A stretch of 64,000 nt of DNA from an uncultured Eubacteriales bacterium. GTDB lineage: Bacteria; Bacillota; Clostridia; Christensenellales; Aristaeellaceae. The position numbers and the translations under genes are program-made. This document shows, in pieces, positions 32,961 through 43,963 of the stretch; within the stretch, counting starts at the first letter, position 1; every line of letters begins with the position of its first letter. The stretch lies in the NCBI GenBank assembly GCA_944349855.1, contig CALVNS010000007.1:1-64000 (forward strand), written 5' to 3'. Below the pieces are notes generated by a model, which did no database searches, was not told where the DNA came from, and was given only the letters and a program-made list of their open reading frames with translations.

Positions 32961-35495
32961 TTGAAGCATCGAAGCACGCTTTCCATCAACAGCTCTTTGG
33001 GTCTGCTGTTGTTGCTCGCCTTCGTCCTGACGTTCAGCCTGGGCATCTCGCTGGTCCGCGCCAAGCTGCTGCAAAACGCGCACAGCATGGGCATGTCCCT
33101 GGCCCAGAGCTACGCCACCGAAGAGGAGACCCGCATCGCATCCTTTCGCAACTTCATGGACCTGGGCATCCAATATGTAGAGGAGATCTCCCTGCAGGGC
33201 GGAAGTCCCGACGAGATGCAGGAGTGGCTCCACAGCTACTTTTCCAAGCTCACCGTCATTCTGGGCAACAACACCGTCGATCCGTATGCGGTCGTCGATG
33301 GCATGATCATCGCCGCCAACCCATGGGACGGCGGCGAGGGCTACGACTACCGCAGCACAGAATGGTATCAGCGCGCGCTTGAGGCCGACGGCGAGTTGAT
33401 CTTCACCGACGTATACACCGACGCCATTACGGGCGATCCCGTGGTCACGGCGGCCCGCAAGTTCGGCCGGAGCGACGATGTGCTGGCCATGGACATCTAT
33501 CTGCGCAACTTTCTGCTCGGCAGCGACGAGCTCTCCGTCGCAGAAGACTGCTCCTTTTACCTGAGCGACTCGACCGGCACCCTCATCTACGCCTCCACCG
33601 CCTGGTCCGTCGCCAATGAGACGCTGCAGTGGTATACCGACCAGCTCCTGAAGGGCATCGGTGACGGCTCGCTGTCCTCTTATGACTCGTCCTTCACCGA
33701 CCCCGAGGGCATCGTCCGCGGCGTCTACTATCACGAGATGAGCAACGGCTGGACGGTGATCCTCACCGTGCCGGTCCAGTCCGTGCTGATGGGCGACCGC
33801 AACGTCACGATCTACTTCCTCGTCGGGGTGGGCGTGCTCGTGTTCGCCATCCTGGCGGCCATGGTCATCCGCGATCTGCTGCAGAGCAAGCGCATCCGCA
33901 TGGCGGGCAATACCATCGACATCCTCAGCGATTCCTTCTACGCCATCTACCGCGTCAACTACAGGGAAGGCACCTATGCCGCCATCAAGAGCTCCCCGGA
34001 CATGGCCGACCGTCTGCCGCCCAGCGGCGACTATGCCTCGCTGCTCGAGGCCGTACAGGCGCTGGTCGAGCCGAGCACCTATCACGAGTTTGAGCTGTGC
34101 TTCTCGCTGGAGAGCATTCGCCAGCGCGTCGCCGAACATGTTGCCGATTACGGCGGAGACTATCAGCGCCGGTTTGGCGACACCTACAAATGGGTCAATA
34201 TCCGCACGCTCTACGATGCCAAGCTCGCCCCGGACGAGGTCATCCTGTGCTTCCGCGAGGTGGACGTCGAAAAGCGCCAGCAGCTTCAGCACACCATCAT
34301 CCTGCAGGAGGCGCTGGACACCGCGCGCAGGAGCACCAAGGCCAAGTCCGTCTTCTTCAGCAGCATGTCGCATGACATGCGCACGCCGCTCAACGCCATC
34401 ATCGGCCTGTCCGAATTGGCACAGAAGAGCAACGGCGATTGGGAGAAGGTTCGCGGCTATCTCCAGAAGATCGAGTTTTCAGGCAAGCAGCTCCTGACGC
34501 TGATCAACGACATTCTGGAGCTTTCCCGCCTGGAATCGGGCGGAAATACGCTTGCCAACGAGCAGTTCGACCTGCGGCGCTGTGTGGAAGAGATTGCGGA
34601 TATCTTTCGCGTACAGGCCGCTCAGGAGGGCAAGCGCTTCCGCGTGCAGTTCGACCTGCACGTCAGCGCCGTCATGGGCGACGCGTTCAAGCTCGGCCAG
34701 ATCCTCAACAACCTGCTCTCCAACGCCTTCAAGTACAGCGAGACGGGCGCGCAAATTCTCCTGTCCGTGCGCCAGTTCGACTTCCAACAGCACAGCAAGT
34801 ATCAGATCGTCGTGGAGGATACGGGCATCGGCATGTCCGAAAGCTTTTTATCCCACCTGTTTGAACCGTATGCCCGCGAGACCCACTTCGCCACCCGGGC
34901 CACGACCGGTACGGGATTGGGCATGCCCATCGTCAAACACCTCGTCCAGCAGATGAGCGGCGAGATCTCCGTGGAAAGCCAGCTGGGCAAGGGCAGCAAG
35001 TTCACCGTCACGCTGCCTCTGGCCGCCGCCACGGCCGACGAAAAGGCCGAGCCGGGCGAGCCGGCCACTCACGCGATGGCCGACCTGTCCGGCCGGCGCA
35101 TCCTGCTGGCCGAGGACAACGAGCTGAACATGGAAATCGCCACCGAAATCCTCACCCTGCATGGCGCCGAGGTCGTCCAGGCCTACAATGGGCTCGAGGC
35201 GGTCCGTCTGTTCCAGGCAGCCGCCCCGTACTCCTTCGACGCCATCCTCATGGACATGCAGATGCCCGAGATGGACGGTTGTGAGGCTGCGCGCGCCATC
35301 CGGCGGTTGGACAGGCCCGACGCTGCATCCGTGCCCATCATCGCGGTCACAGCCAACGCGTTTGCCGAGGACATCGCCAAGACGACGGAGGCAGGCATGA
35401 ACGGCCACATCTCCAAGCCCATCGACTTTGGGATTCTTCTGCAGACGCTTGGCGCGCTGCTCTCTCCCCGTTCCGGGGACGGCGAGCCGTCCTGA
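32961..35495 (+). CDS. Hybrid sensor histidine kinase / response regulator
   Basis: 844 residues. A membrane helix at about 10-32 and another at about 285-305 flank an extracytoplasmic sensor domain of dCache type (STEWYQRALEADGELIFTDV, DPVVTAARKFG). A PAS-like region (about 320-440) leads to HisKA with the phospho-acceptor His near 471 in FFSSMSHDMRTPLNAIIGLS. The ATPase domain has NNLLSNAFKYS, EDTGIGMS and GTGLGMPIVKHL. The C-terminal receiver has the phospho-acceptor Asp near 765 in AILMDMQMPEMDG and the Lys in HISKPID. The TTG start has GAGGAGG 10 bases upstream. No output regulator is adjacent; the signal is unknown. Confidence 0.92.
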   Translation: MKHRSTLSINSSLGLLLLLAFVLTFSLGISLVRAKLLQNAHSMGMSLAQSYATEEETRIASFRNFMDLGIQYVEEISLQGGSPDEMQEWLHSYFSKLTVILGNNTVDPYAVVDGMIIAANPWDGGEGYDYRSTEWYQRALEADGELIFTDVYTDAITGDPVVTAARKFGRSDDVLAMDIYLRNFLLGSDELSVAEDCSFYLSDSTGTLIYASTAWSVANETLQWYTDQLLKGIGDGSLSSYDSSFTDPEGIVRGVYYHEMSNGWTVILTVPVQSVLMGDRNVTIYFLVGVGVLVFAILAAMVIRDLLQSKRIRMAGNTIDILSDSFYAIYRVNYREGTYAAIKSSPDMADRLPPSGDYASLLEAVQALVEPSTYHEFELCFSLESIRQRVAEHVADYGGDYQRRFGDTYKWVNIRTLYDAKLAPDEVILCFREVDVEKRQQLQHTIILQEALDTARRSTKAKSVFFSSMSHDMRTPLNAIIGLSELAQKSNGDWEKVRGYLQKIEFSGKQLLTLINDILELSRLESGGNTLANEQFDLRRCVEEIADIFRVQAAQEGKRFRVQFDLHVSAVMGDAFKLGQILNNLLSNAFKYSETGAQILLSVRQFDFQQHSKYQIVVEDTGIGMSESFLSHLFEPYARETHFATRATTGTGLGMPIVKHLVQQMSGEISVESQLGKGSKFTVTLPLAAATADEKAEPGEPATHAMADLSGRRILLAEDNELNMEIATEILTLHGAEVVQAYNGLEAVRLFQAAAPYSFDAILMDMQMPEMDGCEAARAIRRLDRPDAASVPIIAVTANAFAEDIAKTTEAGMNGHISKPIDFGILLQTLGALLSPRSGDGEPS

Positions 35496-35512
35496 TCCGG
35501 TTTTATTGCAAA

Positions 35513-35552
35513 GACGCCACCCGGCCGTGCGGCCGGATGGCGTCCTTTTTTT
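35513..35552 (+). terminator. Rho-independent terminator after the histidine kinase gene
   Basis: GACGCCA, mismatch, CCGGCC, loop GTGC, GGCCGG, mismatch, TGGCGTC, then CTTTTTTT. Very stable. Confidence 0.93.
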
Positions 35553-35580
35553 CTTCCTATCCTTTCGCCCTGCAGGGCAT

Positions 35581-36747
35581 TCACGCCCGCGGCGCGTCCC
35601 GGCGCAGGAAGCGCTCGACCAGCTCGCTGCACACAAACATGCCCGCCGTCAGTCCCAGCAGCGCGATCGGGATGAGCTGCAGCGTCGTCGCGCCGGCGAT
35701 CGCGCCCAGCAGCGGCGGCAGGAACGTCGAGCCGACATAGGCCACGGCCATCTGCAGGCCCATGGCCGCCTGTGAGGCATCGCGACCAAAGCGTCGGGGC
35801 GTCTCGTGGATCATGCACGGATAGATCGGCCCGCCACCCACGCCCAGCAGTAGCAGTCCGGGCAGCGCAAACGCCACCGGAAGCAGCAGCAACAGCGCGC
35901 CCGCCAGCATGATCAGCCCGCCGATCCGAATCTGTGCGCAGCTGGACAGGCGCGCGGCAAGCAGCCCCGACAGCACGCGCCCGACGGTGATGCCCGCAAA
36001 GAAGCACGACCCCCACGCGGCGGCCGTGGCCTTCTCCAGGCCGCGGTACTCCGCCAGATAGCTGGCCATCCACAGGCCCGTCGTCGTCTCTGCGCCGCAG
36101 TAGAGCAGGAACGTCAGCAGCGCAAACGCAATTCCGCGCAGGCGCAGCGCCTCACGGTTGGAGACGAACGCCGCCTCTTCCCCGCCAGCCTGCGCGCCGC
36201 GCCCCTCCGCGCGCCTCCACAGATGCATCGTGCACGCCAGCGCGGCAAAGAGCGCGAACTGCAGGCCCGAAACGACGCGGTAACCGCCGCGCCAGCCAAC
36301 GCCCGCAATGCACGCCGCCATGATGATCGGGCTGACCGTCACCCCGATGCCCCAGAAGCAGTGCAGGAAGCTCATCTGCCGCGCGCTGTAGTGCAGCGCC
36401 ACGAAGTTGTTGAGCGCCGCGTCGATCGAGCCCGCGCCCAACCCCAGCGGCACGGCCAGCAGGCATAGCGCCCACAGCGACGGCGCAAGCGAAAAGCCCA
36501 GCAGCGCCGCCGCCGTCATGAACACGCTCACGACCGTGATGCACCCCGTGCCAAAGCGGCGCACGAGGCGGTTGCTCATGAGGCTGGAGACGATCGTGCC
36601 GAAGCTGACGATCATCGACAGGATGCCAGCCGCCGCCAGCGGCGCGGACAGATCGGCGCGCATGACGGGCCACGCCGCGCCCAGCAGTGAATCCGGCAAG
36701 CCCAGGCTGATGAAGGCGACATAGATGATGACGAGCAACGCGGTCAT
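35581..36747 (-). CDS. Major facilitator superfamily transporter
   Basis: 388 residues with 12 predicted helices. The start is TALLVIIYVAFISLGLPDSL, followed by the MFS loop-2/3 motif in the form SNRLVRRFGTGCITVVSVF and the acidic PLGLGAGSIDAALNNFVALH, typical of the FucP/YbjJ-like sugar or drug MFS groups. The substrate is not identifiable. The ATG has GGAGG 8 bases upstream and an extended -10 promoter behind it. It converges on the histidine kinase gene. Confidence 0.88.
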   Translation of the reverse strand: MTALLVIIYVAFISLGLPDSLLGAAWPVMRADLSAPLAAAGILSMIVSFGTIVSSLMSNRLVRRFGTGCITVVSVFMTAAALLGFSLAPSLWALCLLAVPLGLGAGSIDAALNNFVALHYSARQMSFLHCFWGIGVTVSPIIMAACIAGVGWRGGYRVVSGLQFALFAALACTMHLWRRAEGRGAQAGGEEAAFVSNREALRLRGIAFALLTFLLYCGAETTTGLWMASYLAEYRGLEKATAAAWGSCFFAGITVGRVLSGLLAARLSSCAQIRIGGLIMLAGALLLLLPVAFALPGLLLLGVGGGPIYPCMIHETPRRFGRDASQAAMGLQMAVAYVGSTFLPPLLGAIAGATTLQLIPIALLGLTAGMFVCSELVERFLRRDAPRA

Positions 36748-36779
36748 AGACCATTCCTCCGCAGGTTCAGACTGGCCCC

Positions 36780-36788
36780 ATTATAGCA
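36780..36788 (-). promoter_or_regulatory. Extended -10 promoter of the MFS gene
   Basis: TGCTATAAT on the minus strand within TGTGCTATAATGGGG, the same 15 bases as at the GH120 promoter. No convincing -35. Confidence 0.6.
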
Positions 36789-36832
36789 CAAACGCGCGGC
36801 TGCATCCATGCCGCGCGCGAAGTTTTGCCGGT

Positions 36833-37993
36833 TCACACGGGCTCCGACTGCGGCGCAGCCTCCGCCTCGCCGCGGTGCATCATCACGCCCGCCATCAGCG
36901 CCGTAAAGGGCGCCACGGTCACCAGCCCGAAGGAGCCCACGAGCGTGGTCAGCACCTCGCAGGCGACGAACTTGTAGTTCAGGATGTCGACGACCGGCGT
37001 TCCCTGGCCCATGAAGTACATGAGCATCGACAGGTAGCTGCCCGAGTAGGCCAGCATGAGCGTCGTGGTCATCGTACCGATGACGCTGCGCCCGACCGCA
37101 AAGCCCGAGCGGATCAGCGCGCGCCGCGAGATGCCCGGGTGGTGCGCGATCACCTCCTGACAGGAGGCCGACACGTCCATCGCCAGATCCATCAGTGAGC
37201 CGGAGTTGGCGATGAACACCATCGCCAGAAAGATCTGGCTCACGTCCAACTGCATGGCGCTCTGGGAGAGCAGCGGCACCACATAGGGCAGGTTCGTGCC
37301 GTCCAGGCGCAGCAGTGCGCCGAACGCCGCCGCCAGCAGGCAGGTGACGAACGTGCCCAGCAGCGAGCCGGCCAGCGCGCACAGCGCCTTGCGCGTAAAG
37401 CCCGCCACCAGGAACATGATCAGCGCGGTGAGCAGCAGCACGACGCCCAACGCGACCGGCACCGGCGAGCGCCCGTCGAGCAGCGCGGGAATGAGCAGCT
37501 TCCACACGATCATGACGCTGGCCACCAGCGAGACCAGCGCGCCCGCGCCCGCCACCCCGCCAAAGAGGATCAGCAGCAGCCCGAACAGGCCGAACAGCAG
37601 CCCCTCGCTGCCCAGCCGGTAGTGATCCACGAGCGTCGCGTTGGTTGGGCCGTCTGCGTTCGCGTGGATGATCGCCAGTCCCTCGTCGCCCACGGCAAAG
37701 AGCTTGTCCTTCTCCAGATCGGCGTTGAGCGCATTGGAGGCGTCGAGCTCATACCCCGCCCATTCGCCCGAGAGGATCCGCACGCGCAGGGCCTGCACGC
37801 CCGAGTAGACAATGCCCAGCGGCGCGAGAAAGTCGTCGTTCACGCTCAGCACGCGCACCCGCTCGCGCGTCGAATTGGCCGGCATGCGCTCCGGATAGCC
37901 CGTGGGCAACAGCCCCAGCGCGATACACAGCAGCCCCACCACGATGCAGAAGATCCAGTTGCGCCGCCGGTCCCGCCTGATTTGTGCATCCAT
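36833..37993 (-). CDS. YibE/F family membrane protein
   Basis: 386 residues. One N-terminal helix (NWIFCIVVGLLCIALGLLP), a soluble domain of about 100 residues outside, then seven or eight helices. The family signature region is AMVFIANSGSLMDLAMDVSA followed by SASCQEVIAHHPGISRRALI and GRSVIGTMTTTLMLAYSGSY. YibE/F-like proteins are predicted transporters of unknown substrate. The ATG at 37993 has GGGGAG 6 bases upstream and is preferred to the one seven codons earlier. The next gene upstream is alkaline phosphatase, in the same direction. Confidence 0.85.
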   Translation of the reverse strand: MDAQIRRDRRRNWIFCIVVGLLCIALGLLPTGYPERMPANSTRERVRVLSVNDDFLAPLGIVYSGVQALRVRILSGEWAGYELDASNALNADLEKDKLFAVGDEGLAIIHANADGPTNATLVDHYRLGSEGLLFGLFGLLLILFGGVAGAGALVSLVASVMIVWKLLIPALLDGRSPVPVALGVVLLLTALIMFLVAGFTRKALCALAGSLLGTFVTCLLAAAFGALLRLDGTNLPYVVPLLSQSAMQLDVSQIFLAMVFIANSGSLMDLAMDVSASCQEVIAHHPGISRRALIRSGFAVGRSVIGTMTTTLMLAYSGSYLSMLMYFMGQGTPVVDILNYKFVACEVLTTLVGSFGLVTVAPFTALMAGVMMHRGEAEAAPQSEPV

Positions 37994-38065
37994 TTCATTC
38001 TCCCCTTCCCGCATGCGTCCGAAAGGGCCGGAGCATCGCCCCGGCCCTTCGTGCGCGCCCGCGCG

Positions 38066-39550
38066 TCATTCCTGCGTCAGGCCCATCGCCTGCATGGTGT
38101 GCGTGAAGATGTCGCAGTTATCGTAGGCGCCCGCGAACAGCTCCGCATTCACACCCATGGCGTAGATCGGGATCTGCAGTCCGGTGTGCGAGTAGGAGGT
38201 GAAGGCCACGCCCGCCTTGTTGTTCAGAATGTGGCACACCGCCATGGACAGCGGCTCGTATCCGCCGTAGGCCAGGGCCTCTGCGTCGCCCAGCTCGCGA
38301 TCCTCGGGCGCGGTCATGCTCAGCGCGTAGGCGGCCTCGATGCGCTCCAGTTCGTCCGCGGTCAGCGTCAGCTCCTGCCCCTCGGCAGTGGTCAGCCCGT
38401 AGTTCGCCTCGATGGCCGCCAGCGCATCCTCAAGGCTCGCGCCCGCCTCGCGCATCGCCGCAATCTGGGCGTCGAACGCCTCGTAGGAGACCTTCTGGTT
38501 GGCCAGGTACTGGAAGTGCGTGTCGTAGGCGGTGGCGGCAAAGCCGATCGTCAGGCCGCCGGTCTCATGGTCGCCGGTGACGATGATGAGCGTCTCTTCC
38601 GGATGCTCGGCCGCAAAGTCGATGGCCACCTGCACCGCGTCGGCAAAGGCGATCGTCTCATAGATGGAGGTCATGGCGTCGTTGGCGTGGCAGGACCAGT
38701 CGACCTTGCCGCCCTCGGTCATCATGAAGAAGCCGTTCTCATTGTCCAGCACGCGGATGCCGGCTTCGACCATCTCCGCCAGGGAGAGCGAATCCCCGCC
38801 CGCGGCCTCGGTGTTCAGACGGTCGATCTCCCACTGCATGGCCGCGTCGCCCGCCAGATCCGGCGCGATGGCCAGGGTCTTTCCGCTGTCCGCGTTCAGC
38901 GCGCGGATCGCCTCGTTGGTGTTGGCGATGTTCCAGCCGTTCTCCTCAGCGATCGCCATGACGTCCTGCTGGTCGCCTTCCGCACCCATCGGCTGCGCGT
39001 ACCCGCCGCCGGCCAGATAGTCGAGCGTCGTGCCCGTCAGGCCCTGCACGGCGATGCCATACATGTCCTTGCGGCTGGTCACCTTGGCGTAATAGGCGGC
39101 CGGGGTCGCATGGTCCAGCGACACGCTGGTCACCACACCGATCTTCTTGCCCGCCTCCTTGGCGTACTCGGTGATGAGCTTGAACGGCTCGGTCAGCTCC
39201 GTGTCGTAGTTGATGACGCCCGACAGCGTCTTATGGCCGCTGGCCATGGACGTGGCGGTCGAAGCGGAGTCTGGGCAGAACGACGTCGCGTCGTACGTCG
39301 TCATGATGCCCGTGTAGGGAAACTGCGTGAAGGACAGCGCCTGCGGCGTGGGCATCGCCGCGTCGGGGTTGGCCAGCGTACCCAGGTAGTACTGCGTGGC
39401 GTTGATCTGCGGCAGCCCCTGGCCGTCGCCGATGAACATGAACACGTACTTGGGCACGTCGGGCGCCTCGACGGCGTCCTGGGCCTGCGCGATACAGCCC
39501 GCCAGCAGCAGGGCCACGCAGAGCATCGCAGAGAGCATTTTGCGAATCAT
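38066..39550 (-). CDS. phoA: Lipoprotein alkaline phosphatase
   Basis: 494 residues. A signal peptide ends in a lipobox (LLLAGC, Cys19), so the enzyme should be lipid-anchored outside the membrane. The active-site serine is in FCPDSASTATSMASGHKT, the usual DSAxTA. Metal ligands are in YVFMFIGDGQGLPQ (Asp), MTEGGKVDWSCHANDA (Glu, Asp, His), IIVTGDHETGGLTIGF (Asp-His) and SYSHTGLQIP (His). It releases phosphate from organic monoesters. The start at 39550 has AAGGAGG 9 bases upstream; a longer frame lacks a ribosome binding site. The symbol refers to the family. Confidence 0.92.
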   Translation of the reverse strand: MIRKMLSAMLCVALLLAGCIAQAQDAVEAPDVPKYVFMFIGDGQGLPQINATQYYLGTLANPDAAMPTPQALSFTQFPYTGIMTTYDATSFCPDSASTATSMASGHKTLSGVINYDTELTEPFKLITEYAKEAGKKIGVVTSVSLDHATPAAYYAKVTSRKDMYGIAVQGLTGTTLDYLAGGGYAQPMGAEGDQQDVMAIAEENGWNIANTNEAIRALNADSGKTLAIAPDLAGDAAMQWEIDRLNTEAAGGDSLSLAEMVEAGIRVLDNENGFFMMTEGGKVDWSCHANDAMTSIYETIAFADAVQVAIDFAAEHPEETLIIVTGDHETGGLTIGFAATAYDTHFQYLANQKVSYEAFDAQIAAMREAGASLEDALAAIEANYGLTTAEGQELTLTADELERIEAAYALSMTAPEDRELGDAEALAYGGYEPLSMAVCHILNNKAGVAFTSYSHTGLQIPIYAMGVNAELFAGAYDNCDIFTHTMQAMGLTQE

Positions 39551-39656
39551 TTGTCTCTTCCTCCTTCTTTTCAGTACGGAGAAGATGATAACAGCCGCAG
39601 ATGAATGCCCGTTGTGCGCGCAGTAAAACCTCGGTAAATCCTCCCGGCGCAATGTA

Positions 39657-39690
39657 AAACCGGCGTCCGCCATCAGGCGAACGCCGGTTT
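39657..39690 (-). terminator. Terminator hairpin after groEL
   Basis: AAACCGGCGT, mismatch, CGCC, loop of four, GGCG, mismatch, ACGCCGGTTT. On the minus strand it is followed by TTTTACATT; TTTTTT is found on the plus side, so it may stop both strands. Confidence 0.7.
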
Positions 39691-39713
39691 GAATGTTTTT
39701 TGGGGATCCAGGC

Positions 39714-41363
<1,650 letters not shown>

Positions 41364-41384
41364 TTACATTCCGCTGTATCGGAC

Positions 41385-41669
41385 TTATTCCACGATGGCC
41401 AGGATGTCGCTCTGACGCACGATGATCAGCTCTTCGCCGTCGATCTTGACCTCAGTGCCGGCATACTTGGAGTAGATGACCTTCTGACCGACCTTCACCT
41501 GCATGGTGACCTCCTTGCCGTCCACCACGCCGCCGGGGCCAACGGCCAGCACCTGCGCGGTCTGCGGCTTTTCCTTGGCGCTGCCGGCCAGGATGATGCC
41601 ACCCTTGCTCGTCTCTTCGGACTCCAGATTCTTGATGACCACACGGTCAAACAGCGGCTTCACGTTCAT
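41385..41669 (-). CDS. groS: Co-chaperonin GroES
   Basis: 94 residues, the normal length. Starts MNVKPLFDRVVIKNLESEET; the mobile loop is SKGGIILAGSAKEKPQ, and the protein ends VRQSDILAIVE. It caps the GroEL ring. The start at 41669 has AAGGAGG 9 bases upstream; an in-frame ATG 23 codons earlier lies in the promoter leader and is rejected. First gene of the operon. Confidence 0.98.
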   Translation of the reverse strand: MNVKPLFDRVVIKNLESEETSKGGIILAGSAKEKPQTAQVLAVGPGGVVDGKEVTMQVKVGQKVIYSKYAGTEVKIDGEELIIVRQSDILAIVE

Positions 41670-41731
41670 AAAACAATGCCTCCTTGATGGAATGTTGTCT
41701 TCACTGTAATATCTTTTTGCGGGGCTTATTG

Positions 41732-41758
41732 TTAGCACTCTCTTTGGTCGAGTGCTAA
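41732..41758 (-). promoter_or_regulatory. CIRCE operator (HrcA binding site)
   Basis: Perfect inverted repeat TTAGCACTC-N9-GAGTGCTAA. HrcA repressor binds it and is released on heat shock. It overlaps the start of the groES transcript. Confidence 0.97.
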
Positions 41759-41770
41759 TTCACAGTGATT

Positions 41771-41799
41771 AGTTTAAGCCATTCTCCGCCCCATGACAA
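41771..41799 (-). promoter_or_regulatory. Sigma-A promoter of groES-groEL
   Basis: Minus strand: TTGTCA (41799-41794), 17-base spacer, TAAACT (41776-41771). The start would be near 41764, just before the CIRCE element, as expected for HrcA control. Confidence 0.75.
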
Positions 41800-41878
41800 G
41801 TGGTAAAATTGCACAAAATTTCGTGTTTTTTCTTTTTTATCTGGATTTGCATTCGTTGAGGCCACGCATGTTTTTCCG

Positions 41879-41908
41879 TTGGCGCACACGCCTTCTCTGT
41901 GCTACAAT
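41879..41908 (+). promoter_or_regulatory. Promoter of mutY
   Basis: TTGGCG, 18 bases, TACAAT with an extended -10 (TGCTACAAT), 20 bases before the ATG; GGAGG follows as ribosome binding site. Confidence 0.65.
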
Positions 41909-41927
41909 GGCACAATGGAGGTTTATC

Positions 41928-42992
41928 ATGGATACGACGCTATTTGCCCGCTCGCTGCTGGAGTGGTACGATGCCGGACACCGCGAACTGCCCTGGAGAC
42001 GCACGCGCGATCCCTACCGCGTGTGGATTTCGGAGATCATGCTCCAGCAGACGCGCGCTGAGACGGCGATTTCCTATTATGAACGGTTTCTACTGTGCTT
42101 TCCGCACGTGCGCGCGCTGGCCGATGCGCCCGAGGAGGACGTGCTCAAGGCCTGGGAGGGCCTGGGATATTATTCCCGCGCGCGCAATCTGCAATCCGCT
42201 GCGCGGCGCATCGTCTCGGAGTATGGGGGCGAATTGCCTGCCACATCCGCGCAGCTGCGCGAGCTGCCCGGCATCGGGCCGTACACGGCGGGCGCAATCG
42301 CATCGATCTGCTTCGGCGAGCGCGTGGCCGCGGTGGACGGCAACGTAGAGCGCGTCGTGTCGCGCCTATGGGGCGTACGCGAGGATGTATCGCTGCCGCC
42401 GGTGCGCCGTGCCATCGCCGCACACGCGCAGTCGCTCGTGCCGCCCGAGCGCACGGGCGACTTCACCAACGCGATGATGGAGCTGGGCGCCACGGTCTGC
42501 GTGCCCGGGGCGCCACGCTGCCTGATGTGCCCGGTGCGCGAGCTGTGCGACGCTTGCGCACGCGGCGATGCGCAGGACCTGCCCGTCAAAAAGAAGGCCA
42601 AGCCACAGCGCGTGCAGCACATGGGCGTGGCGATCGTGCGCTGCGGCGGGCGCGTGCTGCTGCGCCAACGCGCCGAGCGCCTGCTGGGCGGCCTGTGGGT
42701 CTTCCCGCTCTTTGAAGATGCGACGCAGCCCGAAGAGCTCTCGCGCGCGTTGGCCGAGGCCGGTCTGCAGGCGGCCTACGACGCCCCGCTGGGCGAAGCG
42801 CGGCATGTGTTCACCCACATCATCTGGGAGATGGCGTTGCACGCCTTTGTCTGCCCGAACGCCCCCGAACTGCCCGACTGCCGGTGGGCCGACGCGCAGA
42901 CGCTGCGTGCGCTGCCGCTGCCCACGGCGATGAAGGCCGCCCGGGCCGCCGCGCTGCGGCTGCTGGATGAATGGGAGGAGGGAATGCCGTGA
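41928..42992 (+). CDS. mutY: Adenine DNA glycosylase
   Basis: 354 residues. The helix-hairpin-helix GPD core is complete: ELPWRRTRDPYRVWISEIML, QQTRAETA with the catalytic Glu in the preceding E-I-M-L-Q-Q, ELPGIGPYTAGAIASICFGE and VAAVDGNVERV with the catalytic Asp. The iron-sulfur cluster cysteines are in CVPGAPRCLMCPVRELC (C-x6-C-x2-C-x5-C). The C-terminal about 115 residues form the NUDIX-like domain that reads 8-oxoguanine. It removes adenine opposite 8-oxoguanine. The ATG at 41928 has GGAGG 6 bases upstream. It overlaps the next gene. Confidence 0.95.
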   Translation: MDTTLFARSLLEWYDAGHRELPWRRTRDPYRVWISEIMLQQTRAETAISYYERFLLCFPHVRALADAPEEDVLKAWEGLGYYSRARNLQSAARRIVSEYGGELPATSAQLRELPGIGPYTAGAIASICFGERVAAVDGNVERVVSRLWGVREDVSLPPVRRAIAAHAQSLVPPERTGDFTNAMMELGATVCVPGAPRCLMCPVRELCDACARGDAQDLPVKKKAKPQRVQHMGVAIVRCGGRVLLRQRAERLLGGLWVFPLFEDATQPEELSRALAEAGLQAAYDAPLGEARHVFTHIIWEMALHAFVCPNAPELPDCRWADAQTLRALPLPTAMKAARAAALRLLDEWEEGMP

Positions 42993-43900
42993 CCGCGCGC
43001 CTGTTCGAGGTGCTGTACGCGCTGCTGGAGCGCAGGCAGGTCCGGGCGGGCGAACTGGCCGAGCTGCTTGGCGTGAGCGTGCGCACGGTCTATCGCGACG
43101 TGGAGGCGCTGAGCGCGGCGGGCATTCCCATCTACGCCTGCCGCGGGCGCGGCGGCGGCATCGCGCTGATGGAGGGGTTCACGCTCTCCCGCGCCGCGCT
43201 GTCCGAGGGCGAAAAGGACGCGCTGCTCATGGCCGTCAAGGGCCTGGCCGCGTCGGAGCAGGACGCCCGCTCGGCCCTGCGCAAGCTTTCGGGCCTGTTT
43301 GCCCGCGAGGCGCAGGACTGGCTGGAGGTCGACCTGTCCTCCTGGGGCGCGGCCGGACTGAAGGATGAGCGCTTTGCGCTGCTGCGCGAAGCGCTGCGCG
43401 AGCGGCGCGAGGTGACGTTTTTCTACCGCGGGGCGGACGGTTCGCGCCGGATGCGGCGCGTCAGGCCTGCGCGCCTGTGCTTCAAGGCGTCGGCGTGGTA
43501 CCTGCAGGCCTGGTGCTGCGAGCGGAAGGCCTACCGTACGTTCCGCCTTTCGCGCATGGCGGACGTGTGCGCCACGGAGGAACGTTTTGCCGGCGGCCTG
43601 TCGGATGTGCCGCCCATCGACGTCGCCTGGTGGGGTGACGCGCCGCCCGAGGAGATCCGCCTGCGCATCGCTCCGGACGCGGCCTTTCGCGCCATGGACG
43701 ACTTTTTGCCCGATCAGCTCTCGGAAAATGCGGATGGTTCGGTCACGGTGCGGCTGTTTTTGCCGGTCGTCGGCAGTCTACTCTCCTTTCTGCTCTCCTA
43801 TGGCGGCGCGCTGGAGATCCTCTCGCCTGAAACGGCGCGCGCACGGCTGCGGGAGATGGCGCTAAGCGCGGCAAAAAGATACGAATCCCCTGAAACATGA
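42989..43900 (+). CDS. YafY-type transcriptional regulator (HTH_11 and WYL domains)
   Basis: 303 residues. An N-terminal winged helix of HTH_11 type (VRAGELAELLGVSVRTVYRD, VEALSAAGIPIYACRGRGGG) is followed by a WYL domain at about 130-215 with REVTFFYRGADGSRRMRRVR, PARLCFKASAWYLQAWC and the WCX region after it. WYL domains bind ligands, including nucleic acids. The GTG start overlaps the mutY stop (GTGA), and GGAGGAGGG lies 6 bases upstream. Its targets are unknown; coupling with mutY suggests a DNA-damage link, which is only a guess. Confidence 0.88.
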   Translation: MTARLFEVLYALLERRQVRAGELAELLGVSVRTVYRDVEALSAAGIPIYACRGRGGGIALMEGFTLSRAALSEGEKDALLMAVKGLAASEQDARSALRKLSGLFAREAQDWLEVDLSSWGAAGLKDERFALLREALRERREVTFFYRGADGSRRMRRVRPARLCFKASAWYLQAWCCERKAYRTFRLSRMADVCATEERFAGGLSDVPPIDVAWWGDAPPEEIRLRIAPDAAFRAMDDFLPDQLSENADGSVTVRLFLPVVGSLLSFLLSYGGALEILSPETARARLREMALSAAKRYESPET

Positions 43901-43963
43901 CACGCTGACGTCAGGTTTTTTGCCGTACAATGAGGCCATCTCTCATTCAAGGAGGAATGCCCC

